From Psilocybe azurescens (Eukaryota > Basidiomycota > Agaricomycetes > Agaricales > Agrocybaceae): a DNA stretch of 64,000 nucleotides. Each line of letters opens with the position of its first letter. Position 1 is the first letter of the stretch. The notes under the pieces are model-generated. The model made no database searches, was not told where the DNA came from, and saw only the letters and a list, made by a program, of their open reading frames with translations. The stretch is from assembly GCA_023853785.1 (NCBI GenBank), contig JAJIRX010000492.1, positions 62,001 to 126,000 of the forward strand, written 5' to 3'. Positions 10,601 to 22,188 of this stretch are shown here, piece by piece. The position numbers and the translations under genes were made by a program.

Positions 10601-13600
10601 TCTCCAGCCTCTCCCGCTCTCTCACACCAGCCTGCACAATCTGCGCCCCAAAATCAAAATCCAAACTCGCCCGCCCCCGCCCTGAACCCCCTGCACCGCC
10701 AGCAGCAACGCCGATCGACGACCTCCGCGGCCCCTCCTCCGACGCCCTGCCCCTTCTCGCGCTACCACCACCACCACTCCCAGGAACAACCCTCTCTCTC
10801 TCCGCTCTTTTCTCACGCGCTAAGGACGGTGTACGCGACAGCGACGGGCGGGACAACGATGGCGCTCGTGACAAGGACGGCGCACGCGACACAGCAGCCG
10901 ACGAGGACGTCGAAGACGCAGGAAGCACCGAGCTCCTCCTACTCTGGCTCTGGCTCTGGCTCTGGCTCTGGCTGGAGCCAGAGACCATCCTCCTCGAGTT
11001 CGAGCCCAAGTTCAAATTCAAGTTCGAGGTCGAGGTTGAAGGCAGCCTCAACGACAGTTGACTCGCCGACGCCGACGCAGGCAGCGGGGGCAGCGTATAC
11101 GGCATGTTCCCATTCCCATTCCCATTCCCATTTCCATTAGCACCGCCCTTCCTATTCTCCTTGCCCCCAAACACCTGACCCGTAGTTGCCGCACCACCCG
11201 CACCCGCCGCCATCGCACCCTCACCACCCCCATCCAACGTCGTCCCACCTGACTTGGACCGCTTATGCCGCCCCACACCTACGCCCACGAGGCTGAGCCG
11301 CCGCATGGACTGCATGAACCCGCGGCTGCCCTCCCTCTCCTTCTCCTTGGCTTTGGAATGCGGCGTGGGCGTCGTCGGCGGGTGCACCTGTGCATGTGGT
11401 GCGCCAGGCGTAGCGCTAGCGTCCACGAATATAAACGGCGACGACGAAGCCGACGCTGGAGTCGAGCCAGATGCAGAGGGTGGACGCAGGGTATCAGCTG
11501 CACCACCGCCGCCACCGCCGCTGCGATCGCGGAGTAGCTTTGAAAACGACTTCCGCCGACTTCTCTCTTCGCCCGCCACCACTCCCTGCTGCTGCTGCCC
11601 ATCCGCATACCCATCCGCATCCTCAGCCTCCCGCACGTTCCCGTTCCCGTTCTCACGGTCGCCGCCACCGCCAACGACAACACGCCCCAGCCCAATACCC
11701 TCATACCGCCCCCGCCCCCCGCCTGGTGTCTGCGGCGGCGGCACGTTCTCACTGCTTCCGCCCCCACCTCCGAACCCCATGCCCATACCGAGTTTAACGA
11801 ACCCGAGACTCTTCCGCTTGATGAGCTTGTTGGGCGTCGCAGTCCCGCTCCCGCTTCCACTGGGCCCAGCACCAGCACCCACACCCACGTTCGCGCCTCT
11901 CAGCTGAAACTCGCGCGGCTGTGGCTGCCCACCGCCGCCGGACCCGAAGAACGCCGCGTCGTCATGGTCGTAGGCATCGCCTGCATCTCCACCCTCCCTC
12001 CTCCTGTTCCTCTTGGTTTCGACCGATCTCTGGTCCCAGTGCGACTCCGGCTCCGACTGCGCGACGCGCCCTCGCTGCGCCCACTCTCGCTCCGCGCGCT
12101 GCCCGCCGTGCGCGTGCTGAGTCCTCTCGCCAGTCCCGTTGCGGGTCCGACTGCAGCCCCAGCAGCGCGCCGCGGACTCCCTGCACCAGACGCCCGAAAA
12201 ACCAGCCCCCGCCCGTAGTCGCAGGCGGCGGGGGCGGCGATCCTGTCAAGGACGATGATGATGGCGCCTGTCCCACCGAGGCCGAGTTCGTGGAGTGTCT
12301 TTTCGGCTTGACTTTGATGATGCTTTTGGGAGTAGATAGGGATAGAGGTGGGACAGGAGGCTGTGATGAGGAGGAGGGGTACAAGTGGAAGGAGGACAGG
12401 GAAGATCGGGGCCGGGGTGTGCGTTCATTCGCGTTCTGCTGCTGCTGCTGCAGGGATTCTGGAGCGTAAAAAATCAGTTTATGTTATTGAGGATGAAGGC
12501 AAGGAAAGAAAGGACGAATAGGTGGACAAGTTGATAGATAAAAGTAAAAATAAAAACGGTGAATGTGGATGCCAAAGGTAGAGAATATAAACGTCGCAGA
12601 AGGACGGAATACCAGAGAAAAGAACAGAAAAGGACAAGTGTATAATATCGAAGTGAATAAAGTATAAGATAATGGAATCAAGGATAGTCGTAGAAGATAA
12701 AAGTAGCAGAAAGACGAACGAAATAAAAAATGAACAGCAAAGAAAAGAACGCGCGCATACACCCTCCCAAAAATAAAAACAAAGAAACAAAAAGACTTTT
12801 CACCCACCTGTAGCTATAACCTCACTAGGCGTAACGCTCCCGCCCCTCCGCCGGCCCCACTTCTTGACACTCCCAATGCGGCTCAACAGCCCCGTCCCTC
12901 CCGACGTCTTGGTAGGCGTAGCAGGCACCGTATGTGGGCGCGGTTGTTGCTGCTGCTGGTCTTGTGGGTACACGGGAGCAGCAGAGCCCTGGCCCATAGA
13001 AGACACATCCGAAAGCGGAGACGCATCGTACGCACGCTCATACCCCGCCTCTCTCTCCCTCTCCCTCTCCTCACCACCAAACCCTCCCTCCTCCGGCTCC
13101 TGCTCCTCCTCAACACCCTCTTCCTCCTCCTCAACCGAGAACCGCCGCCTCTCTCTCTCCATATCGTAATCATACGCCGCCAACCGCTGCCCCAGACTCT
13201 CCGTGCTCCGCGCGCCCACACTCCCCGCCGCCCCACCACCCACACTGCCCACGCTGACAAGCTCGAACATGCCCTCCCTGGGCCCTGGGCGCGGCCGGCT
13301 CTTCTTCCGCAGCCGCCGGCGCTCGCGCTGCTGCTGCTCGCGCGCCTTGTGGATCGGCGGGGATGGCGGGAGGAGCGCGAAGCCCGACGCATATGCGCGG
13401 CTTTGCTGTGCGACAGCCGAGGGAAACGCGGTGGATGACGACGAGGGAACGGACGAGGGAAAAGATGGCGACGACGGCGACGTGGGCCGGAGGTGCGCGG
13501 TGGAGGAGTACGTGTGCGCAGTGGCGATCGTGTTGGGCACGGAGAACACTGACGACGCGGGTGAGCGGTTCGACGCTCCCGTTCCGACGCTGTTCTGTCG

Positions 13601-14488
13601 GGGCATTGGCGGCGGGTGCGCGTTGGGGTGAGGGAAGAGGCCTTGTGGGAGAACAGGAACCGGGGGAGGGAGAGGCGGCAAAGGCAAGGATTGCCGCGCC
13701 CTGAACATGCGCCGCGATTTCGCGGTTACCGTATGGTCTTCCTCGTCCTCATCGGGGAAGAGCCCGAACTCGTCGTCGTGGAAGTCGTCTTCGTGCTGCT
13801 GCTGCTGATGTAGTTGCTGCTGTAGTTCTTGCTGACGCTGCTGTTGCTGACGTGCCGGAGAATGCGGCAAATCGTCATCGTCGTCATCGTCATCCCAACG
13901 CGGGGAAGACGTCCCGACGCCTAGCAGCGGATGCGACGCCGCCCGCCTGCGCCTTTTCTCTGGCGAATTACGCGCGTCTTCGAAATCGTCGTCCCAATTC
14001 TCCGTCTCCGGCACTCCTTGCCCACGCCCCTGCCTCCCTTCCATCCTCCCTAGCACATCCGCACCAGTGCCACCACCACCACCACCACCCTTCTCCGGCG
14101 TCCGCGGAGGCGCAGATGCAGACACCGACGAAGAAGACAGCATATTCCCCAGCTCATCCGCATCCGCGTCCCAATCCTCCGTCACCACGCTGTTCGCCAC
14201 TGACAGCTTCCTGATGTCCCCTGCTCCTCCTCCCCCCAGCGTGTGTGTGTCGCCGCCCTTGTTTCTTGCCAGTACTCGTGCTCGCGTGCCCATGCCCGTT
14301 CCCGTTCCCGTTACCTTGTGCGTCGGGCTGGAACTCGAAGTCGTCGTCCCAGTTCTCCGAGGGTTCTACGATACGCGATGAGATTCATATACCATTCAGT
14401 AGAGCGTAGATAAACTGATCGTACCTAGTGCAAGCTGGTGCAGCGTCGTCGGTGGCGGGATCGCATGTGCATAGCCAGTAGTAGCCAT
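7698..14488 (-). CDS. Byr4/Bfa1-like septation (mitotic exit) GAP subunit, copy 1, probably intact
   Basis: A large minus-strand gene of roughly 2,050 codons. Hand-placed exons: 14488-14425 (starts MATTGYAHAIPPP), 14365-14315, 14220-12808, 12458 to about 12187, 12116-9926 and 9850-7698. All phases join. The three acidic WDDDFE-type motifs (PSENWDDDFEF, EDWDADADE, ENWDDDFED) lie in the N-terminal part. KLIKRKSLGFVKLG lies near mid-protein. A coiled coil (IEQLKELMEKYNGLVSE) follows the 9851-9925 intron, and a short helical tail ends the protein. The rest is low-complexity Ser/Gly/Gln/Pro. The repeated WDDDFE motifs and the SLGFVKLG block are what I know from Byr4/Bfa1, which with Cdc16/Bub2 forms the GAP for Spg1/Tem1 at the spindle pole body and restrains septation. 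The exact donor near 12181-12187 is uncertain. Two truncated copies lie at 26.6-30.3 and 34.5-36.2 kb. Confidence 0.65.
12459..12807 (-). other. Unusually long intron of the Byr4-like gene
   Basis: The donor is ACAG|GTGGGTG and the acceptor is CGCTCCAG|AATCCC. The flanking frames join in phase (VIAT-ESLQQQ). At 349 bp it is about six times longer than the other introns here. The plus strand is strongly purine-rich, so the transcribed intron is a long pyrimidine-rich tract. The same intron in copy 2 spans about 28475-28985 and is longer still. Confidence 0.65.
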
Positions 14489-16040
14489 CGATGACGATGA
14501 CGATGGCGTTGACGATCCCAACGATCAATATCCCAGAACTCCCGCTGATAGTATGATAGTAATACAACGACGATGACGATGCCCACGGTTGTTCATCCAC
14601 GTGTACGGTGTACGCGTGTATGTATTCAGCCCTCGTATCCCACGCGGAGAGTAAAAAACGCGTTAACGTGAATTCGTCGTCGTCGTAGCGTAGATGTGAT
14701 GGTGGTGGCGATGTCGTGGATGGCGTGTCGTGTCGAGCGCCTGACGTCGAGTGTCGTATGCGTCGTCTGAATCGTCCTCGTCCTCGTGGTATTCAAGCCC
14801 TCAGATCTATAGACCCAGTTTTTTGGCGAGGATGGAATGAATAGCAATTTCGTCGTCAGTCAGTCCGTCCGTCGTGGTCGTAGCAAGAGCCCAACAAGCC
14901 AGCCCTTGTTTTCCTTTCCGCCGAATTCGAACCAAATTCCCGCGCGGTACTTCCACCAACCCAGTCGCGTAGGGTTAGGGTTCCCCGGCCCCCATCCACC
15001 ACCCTGCAAGCTGCCAGCTAGCCACTGGCAACAAATAACAGCGCTCATATTTAGACACAACAGCTCCCATCACCGATAAAATTTACATCTGAAACATCAT
15101 CCTCTTCTGCGGCCTACCCTCTTCTCCAGTGTCCCAATTCCTCTCTACAGCTTGCATAACCATCTAATCTAAATTACAAGAGCCTCATGCTGCGCCTCGA
15201 GGCTCGCCCTGCACGCATTAGGCCCATGCCTAAAATCCAACACGGACGGCTTCTTTAGGCAAGCTTTCGCACACAGCAAGGACCCTGCATCTTGAGGGCT
15301 GACAGCGAAAAGGGAAAAGGAGAGGAAAGCCTTTGTTACTGTTCCGCTCTGCACACCGTTTTAAGTAATCCAGGACTCCTGCTCGCGTACGCTTATGTCA
15401 CTGTGATCTTGTTCCGATTCGTTCACTACGCGCTTCAGTTTCAGCTGCCTATCAGTCTCTGTCAACCCGGCCAATCCACTGACTGCCCATTAAATGCCAG
15501 CCAGCAGGATGTTGGAACCGGTCTGCAGTGGGCTTTCTCTCTATTACCAACTTGGCAATCTAGTCTACGTACTACGCTCCGTTCACAGGGGCGTGTCGAT
15601 CCCTCCTCTATCGCTTACCCGCCACTTCACTTTCAGCTTCAGCTTCAATTTTCAATTTTCAATTTTCTGTCTTGACTCCCAGCTCTCGAGTCCAGGTCGT
15701 CGAATCTCGATCTCGATCTTGACCATGTACATGCACAGATATAGTACGAACCCGCACTGTACATCACGCCATTTCATTCCACCTTCATCATACACTCGCA
15801 ATCTCCAGTCCGCCTCGTTGGCCTCGTTGATCTCGGGCCATAGCACTAAAACCCGCATGATACTCAACGCCTCCGAAGCAAAAACAAAAGTTGCTTGGAA
15901 GCCGGAGCATTTATCAAGTCTATCTGTTCTCTCGTAATCTGTGAGGCTGCCTGCAGGCGGCGCTACCTACAAGTATCACTTTACCGTGCATTGAAATTGA
16001 ATCTGAACTTCGGAGTCTCTACTCTAGTTTGATCACAGTG
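14489..16040. repeat. Upstream region of Byr4-like copy 1, shared with copies 2 and 3
   Basis: Blocks such as GTAGCAAGAGCCCAACAA, CGCGGTACTTCCACCAACCC and TGCATTGAAATTGAATCTGAA recur in order upstream of copies 2 (30.27-31.29 kb) and 3 (36.19-37.76 kb). The open frames here are not kept between copies, so this is more likely promoter/5' flank than a gene. Homology with copy 3 stops at about 16035 and 37760. Confidence 0.7.
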
Positions 16041-17282
16041 CACTCTGTCTGCAGACTGCCAGTCTCTTCGCTCGGAGGCGCAGATGATGTTACGCGACCC
16101 GGAACGAGCTTCGACGAACCGTGACCTCGGACGAGCAGCACCAAATCCAAATCAATTCAAGATAGCTTCAATTTCGGTATTTCTACTACACTCCGCCCAT
16201 CGCCTCTAATGTTCTCAAGTATCCTTGATCCTCATAGCCTCACACCCCTCCAAATTTCAATGCGCTAACATCGATTTTTCAACCTACCCACATAAACCTA
16301 TATCTCAAGTCGGACTGACTCCCAGATATACCAACCGCAATAAGTAGCAATTACAACGATCTAGGGTAGAGGCCAACGCAACCTGGACTCCCAGCCCCAG
16401 GCGCACCGCATAGTAAGACTGTCCACTCTCACGCGCAGGCAAAGGTGCAAGCCATGATAGTACTCGTAGACGCTCAGACCAGCGACTCATGCCGATATCA
16501 TATCATCAATGACAAGAAAAGGTCTGTAGAGTCTAAGGAGCGTCGCCGTTAACTTACAGTGCAGTCTCTAATATATCCAAAGACATATTTAAATGATGAA
16601 CAATGAAGAACACGTTTGAATCTCACTAATTCTACATCGGTTGCCAATAAATCAGCCCAAACATTGTCCATTATTACTTGATTGAAATAACAGAACATTT
16701 ACAATCTGGCACATTGCAAATACAAAAAGATCAGCAGAGGAGACTACGTATATATATATATTATGGAGACGCGTACACGATTTCAGAACGGGCAGGATCC
16801 CATCTCCGTCCCTTTTATCCTATCCTCTTGTATCCAATGAAGTGGTAAGATATAATCGATAACAAATACCGAGACAACGACGGGGTGAAACTACAGAGGC
16901 AGGGAGAGATAAGTAGCGACATTACATAGTATGGAATAAACATCCACAATTCTAATTCCTAACCCAGGCCATGCCAAACATCAGCTCAGTAAGAATAAGG
17001 AAACTTCTAGATGGACGTCCCCCATACCCCTCTCCCTCGATGTGTGCTCGTCAAAGAGAGTACATAGAGGCCAAGCGGTGGTTTACGGGAGTCCCATCAC
17101 GAAGCATTGTGATTCCAGTTCTTGTGAACTGACCATCTTCATCCCGTTGAATCAGGACATATCTTGTTCAATTTTCTTCCTGGGACGGAGACGCCTTGCT
17201 TTTCCAGACCCAGAGGCATCACAAACCGTCGCTTCTTGAAAGCTGCAAATACAACCGTGTCCATGATACTTCTCACCCTCGA
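16041..17282. other. Intergenic stretch with a possible gene remnant
   Basis: Mostly featureless. On the minus strand, from about 17280 to 17050, one frame reads TVVFAAFKKRRFVMPLG and another reads YVLIQRDEDGQFTRTG...NHRLASMYSL before a stop. This looks like the decayed 3' end of a coding gene with a frame change. I do not recognise the family. Confidence 0.3.
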
Positions 17283-17403
17283 AGTCATATCCGTTGACAA
17301 GCAAAGATCATGTCACCAGATTTTATGGCTTTCATTAATTCTCCCTTACTCTTCGTCATTCCTACCTTGACCACAGTTATTTACTTAAATTTTTACCAGA
17401 ATA
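17283..17403. repeat. Left arm of an inverted repeat flanking the pogo-like element
   Basis: This segment (GTCATATCCGTTGACA ... CTTCGTCATTCCTACCTTGA ... CAGTTATTTACTTAAA) recurs inverted at 20846-20973, with about 80-85 percent identity by eye. The arms lie immediately outside the pogo-like element's TA duplications. They therefore belong to an older palindrome or a larger element into which the pogo-like element inserted. Confidence 0.7.
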
Positions 17404-17660
17404 CAGTCATACCCCTCTTAAACCATACCCCTCTTAACCCATAACTCCTTATAACCCATACCCCCAGCTGTTCACCGACTTGGTTCGCAGGGAATTGCAT
17501 ACCATAACCCATAGGTCCAAAATAACCTATACCCATACTTCTCAGCCGGAAAAACTGATAGATTTTGCCTACTATAGGTTGGCTTGGACCTTAATTTAGA
17601 AGCAAAATATTTAGTGCACCGGCGGCTCATTTGAGTGATGTACCACTGAAGCCTCTTTTA

Positions 17661-18780
17661 GGGCTCATTTGGCTAGCAGGCTTCAAACAAGGGGTTAGGC
17701 TTGGGCTTCAGCCTTGCCTTTCTGTATTTGAAATGTATGATCGTTGATTTGATCACAAAAAAGTCACACACTAAGAATGTCTCCGTCACTACGCAATTTG
17801 ATGATATCCTCAAGCTTCTTGTTTCCCCATGTGCACCCACCTCGACATCAGTGTTGATTTAAAGCATAAATAAACATTTAAAGCTATTTAAATATATGTG
17901 TCACTATGACTGAAGAATCAAATCATAATGTGTGCTCTATAAAATATTCTGTATTAGTGGTATTTCTTAAGCTCAATGGCTGCAGTAACAAACAAGACAT
18001 TCCACAATGAGGGCATAGCCAACTCATCTATGGATAAGATATCAGTGAGAAATGTAGATTCCATTTTGGGATCATCCTTGATCTTCCTCATCTGTCTAAG
18101 GACAGTTTAATGATCTGCCTTGTCAAGTAGACTGTCAACAGTGCTTCTTTAGAATCACTCAATATTATATTCGCAATACTTAAACTGCAGGCCTTGAGTT
18201 TTCCCTCCTACTGTCAGCCTCTTTGATGTTCATAGAGAGATTGAGATTTCGCTTTTCTGAGTCCTTTCTCAAATCTCTCTCAATTTTTGTTCCCTCCCAC
18301 CTCTTCCCTTTGTTTTCAGTGTTTGGTACAGCCACTTGGACTCCATTTTGGATTTCCTCTTTGCTTTCCCAAGCACTCAGGCCTTTGGTGGCCTGCTTTC
18401 CTTCCACATCACATCTTGCATTGCATTTGTGTCATTGACTTCACTCCTCAGAGACCACGTGACCCAAAATTCTGGGTCATCTCCTCTCTGCCACCAAAGC
18501 CCTCTGCACCCACAAAAGATTTGTGTCCCATGGATATTTTGCTTTTCTCTCATTTACCCCTTCGGTCATCCTTTCCCAAAGGAATCATTTTGATTGGCCA
18601 ATAGCTTATCAATGTGGTCAGTGAGCAGCAAACTCTGCAGTGACATGGCCAAAAATATAAATTCAGGTGCTCCAATGATTACCAATATGCCCAAAAATGC
18701 ATTAGGCAGACAATCCAGGTTTAGGTCCCAATTTTGACAGCTAAGTACATTTGGTAGAGCATTGCCAGCCAAACAGACCC
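17661..18780. mobile_element. Nested small TIR element, tentative
   Basis: The left end reads GGGCTCATTTGGCTAGCA and the right end, reversed, reads GGGTCTGTTTGGCTGGCA (14 of 18 match). TA occurs on both sides. The interior has only short frames (for example 18407-18180 on minus, a Lys/Glu-rich peptide) without known motifs. The ends are diverged, so the call is moderate. Confidence 0.45.
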
Positions 18781-19614
18781 TAAATCTATATATTAGGGAG
18801 GTTCAAAGTTGAGCAAACCCAGAATCTTGTTCTTGTATTCTATGATTTGTAATTGCAAAATTCTAGTTCTGCTGCAATTTTAGTGTGACCAGATGCTTTT
18901 TGTTCCTTTTTTTTACATATTTTTATTTTTATTTTTGATTCTGTTTATTATTGTGCCACAATTAGACAAAGTGCTAAGACACATGGGAGTAGAAATACAC
19001 CACTCTATGCTATTGTATCTACTAGGACTCAATTTGTTGAGAGCAGTGAGCTTGTATATCTAAGGGTCCATTTGGGGATAGGATGCTTTTCATTATCAAG
19101 ATCATCTTCAAGCTCCTATGCTCTGTTTTGTCCCTTGTCAAGTTTCTCTCCCTATTTCTAACATTGTTATATTCTGCAACATTGTAGAACTCACTGTCTG
19201 ACCTTTCCATGCTATATGCACATTTGTATAACAGTTGCATTCCATCAGTGCCCTGGGCTTGGAGTAATTTAGAGAACATGACAACAGTCCAAGCACAGAA
19301 GATTGTGGCACATTTTTAGCACATTTTCAATGCATTTCTACACATCTTGTTTGTTTAATCTTTACAACATGGCTTTATTCAATAGTAACTACTAACTATC
19401 TGAATAAGGTTTCAAAAGTGCTGAAAGAGCACCTATAAAAGATTTTCATACATTATCTATGTAAGATCAATTGGCAATGACAACAGCGTGATAACCAGCA
19501 ACACCACAGAGCTTAAAAATATATTATGTAATGCTGTAAAATACGAGATCGAATCCGAGTTTGCCAACTTTGGACCTCTCTATTATGAGTAGTAATGGTA
19601 TTTGCTTTGTACTA

Positions 19615-20732
19615 CAGTACTGGACAATCAAAGCCCAACAAATTTATATCTTGTGATCCTGATTTTCTCAGACGAAATTCTTTCAGATTTGGATTCAAAA
19701 AGTCAAAAGGAGTCAAAAAACATATCTCCTAAAATTTTCCCACAAGGTTTTAGGGTGGCCAAAATTTTGGCTCTAAAATTTGACATTTTCGGGGCATAAA
19801 GTGGGGCCTGAGACGACCTGTGAGCCTGTAAGTTCGCACTTTTTGACATTCAGTCAAGCAGAAACCAAGGGATCAATTAAGTATAGCTCCATTGTGATAA
19901 GCGCTCATAAATCTCCATGATCTGTTAATAAAGCACCTGATGACCACGGGTAGACATGCATCCAGATATTTCATTGCTGCCTCCTTTGCATCTGCAAATG
20001 TTTTTTGGATACTTCTCGATACCAAAATTTAGCCCATCCCCAATACTAAATTTAGATACTTTATGAATGTGATAAGATATCAGATAATGCAAATGACATA
20101 CCATTTCAATAAGATCTAATTCACAGTGGAACTTGGGAGAAAGATGCACTCAGGACCAGCATCACAAATAAGCTTCTCGAGCATTGATTCTTGTTGTAAA
20201 TATGTATTTCTGCCAATATTCACAGTCCTTGATACAGCCTGGGGGGGAGTCAACTCTGAAGTGGCCGGCTGCGAGCGCATATGTGTCTGATCTGAGTCTG
20301 ATGGCACCTCTGCAATGGTTGGTGGACTTTCTTAGTGTCGAGGAACCTTATTCGAGCATTTATTTCGCTATCCAGATATATTTCGGGTGTGTTTGGGAGG
20401 TCTTCCACAAGTCATAGTAAAGATATAGCAAGAACTTAAGATTTTTTATGGTGGAACAGCTTGTTAAAAGTTTTTTTATTTTTATGGATTCATATACATA
20501 TTTTTAAAAGCTATCAATTGCGCATATTTCCGTGATTTTAGCGAATTTTTTAAAGGTTGGCCAAAAATTTAAGGGGTAAAATCAAAAACGGGATTTTAGA
20601 GAAATCGGCTCATGGAATCTTGTTTATTGTGGTTCTATCTACATCTAAAATAGCATATCTAACTATTCTGTGTTTCATTGGACTCTACAAAATTTGTGGG
20701 AAAAGTTGACGGGCTTTGATTGTCCGGTACTG
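19615..20732. mobile_element. Nested Tc1/mariner-type MITE with a 22-bp TIR
   Basis: The left end is CAGTACTGGACAATCAAAGC and the right end reversed is CAGTACCGGACAATCAAAGC, with one mismatch in the first 22 bases. TA target duplications lie at 19613-19614 and 20733-20734. The element is 1118 bp with no transposase frame. The high identity of its ends suggests it is younger than its host element. Confidence 0.8.
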
Positions 20733-20845
20733 TAGTCCTGGAATTGTTTTGACAATTTTTAGTCCATCTCTCAAAACCCATAACCCCTTATAACCCATAG
20801 CCCGTGCTGTCCACTGAGGGGTGTGGGTTAAGAGGGGTTCAACTG

Positions 20846-20973
20846 TATTATGAATAATACTTAAATAAATAACTGTGCAGTCAAGGTAGGAATAACGAAG
20901 AGTAGGGGAGAATCAGTGAAAGCCATACAAATCCGGTGACATGATCTGATCGTTGCCTGTCAACGGATATGAC
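20846..20973. repeat. Right arm of the inverted repeat flanking the pogo-like element
   Basis: Reverse-complement match to 17283-17403. Both arms share a stretch translating as VISVDKQRS-like residues and LPYSSxFLP before a stop, but this is too short to call a gene. Confidence 0.7.
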
Positions 20974-20991
20974 TCTGAGAGCGCTTAGGCG

Positions 20992-21013
20992 GAACAGCCT
21001 CAGAGATCATGGG
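20992..21013. repeat. 22-bp direct repeat, left copy
   Basis: GAACAGCCTCAGAGATCATG plus GG. It is identical to 24956-24977 and also present at 31885-31906 beside the second NACHT gene. The two outer copies bracket the MITE and Harbinger insertions. Confidence 0.8.
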
Positions 21014-21038
21014 GCGGAACAGAGGACCCCGGGAAATA

Positions 21039-21899
21039 GCAGGAGAGGCCTGATCCCACTAAAAGCCCTGAATCCAGACAAAAATGGACAAAAATGGGTC
21101 ACAAAAAAACCTTTTCGGCGTGCATTGCCAAGGGGGTTCAAGGATTGGAAAAAAATACCTAGGGTCAAATTTTTGCTAAGGCCAAGTTGGCCTGACCTAC
21201 CTACCCACGTAATCAGGCACAAGGCTATATATGGTAATATGACATCATCTTTGAGTGCGCTTTGTTCCTCTCCCATCCCCAGACACCTTGCATGCCTCGC
21301 AGACCCAATTTTGTGGGGCTTCCATGATGATTCTTCTCAAGATTGGCAAGGCCAACTGTACCGCAATGGATTCGAGTCTTGCAATCTGGGCATATGGCAT
21401 ACCCATCAGTGCCGAGGACTGGTGTCTGGATATCTGGTCAGTAGAGCATAGGTGAAATATCTCCAACATACCTCATCGGTTGTGCTAGAATCCATTTTGA
21501 CACATAGCAGAAAGTCCAGGGCATTTGAGATGAGCTTTGGAGGACTACAACTCCTGGTTGTCCAGCATCAGAGCTTTAGATTAGATAAATATTGTATATT
21601 TCTTTCATATTGTGAATTAAGAGCTAATTAACATGATCTACAACGTCTTTGAACACCTCAGAGGGTTCATAGATGTCACACATGGCCTCCAAACACTATT
21701 TTGAGACCATGTAGCGGAGGGTTCCAAATTTTTTTTTTGCAGCCTGCGGCTGACCTACCTAACTGACCCCCGGTCCGGATTTCAGATACCAAAACCCCTT
21801 GCGCATTGCTTTGAAACACTCAAATCTAAGGTCAGCAAGCGTGAGAACATTATTTTTGCCCAGACAAAACCCCCATTTTCGGGATCAGGCCTCTTCTGC
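21039..21899. mobile_element. 861-bp MITE with TA target duplication
   Basis: The left end is GCAGGAGAGGCCTGATCCC and the right end reversed is GCAGAAGAGGCCTGATCCC. TA lies at 21037-21038 and 21900-21901. Subterminal motifs are also inverted (TGACCTACCTAC near 21195 and 21755). There is no coding frame of note. It abuts the Harbinger left end. Confidence 0.75.
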
Positions 21900-22188
21900 T
21901 ATTAGGGTGTTTCACGATGGCGTTTTTCAGCCGTTTTTGGGCTGTTTTTGATGGCGATTTTCATGTCTCTTTTCTCAAAATCAAAGTGAAAAGTGGCTCA
22001 AAAGCGAGGTCATCATGAAACCCCCAAGCTTAAAACTGTATATAATGTGTGGTCACCAGTACTTTACAATTCACTTAGCATTTGTATTCAATTTTGCAAG
22101 TCCCTCCCGGTAAGTAGTGATTGATCACGTGTTGTATGATAAATAAACTAGATCACGTCCAATTTTTTGTGGCTTACAAGTTACCTAA

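Larger units (their letters stand above)
17404..20845. mobile_element. pogo/Tc1-like TIR element, non-autonomous, host of nested insertions
   Basis: The left end reads CAGTCATACCCCTCTTAA and the right end, reversed, reads CAGTTGAACCCCTCTTAA. Subterminal CCATAACCCCTTATAACCCATA-like blocks occur at both ends. A TA dinucleotide lies directly outside each end (17402-17403 and 20846-20847), the usual Tc1/mariner-pogo duplication. No DDE transposase was recognised in the 3.44 kb, and two smaller TIR elements sit inside (17661-18780 and 19615-20732). Confidence 0.75.

Noticed and set aside
10216..11061. Plus-strand frame of 281 codons
   Set aside because: Antisense shadow of the Byr4-like coding exon, with low-complexity composition mirrored from the real strand.
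15169..15354. Short conserved-looking gene upstream of the Byr4-like copies
   Set aside because: The nucleotide blocks are shared by all three copies, but the reading frame is broken differently in each, so it is treated as non-coding flank.
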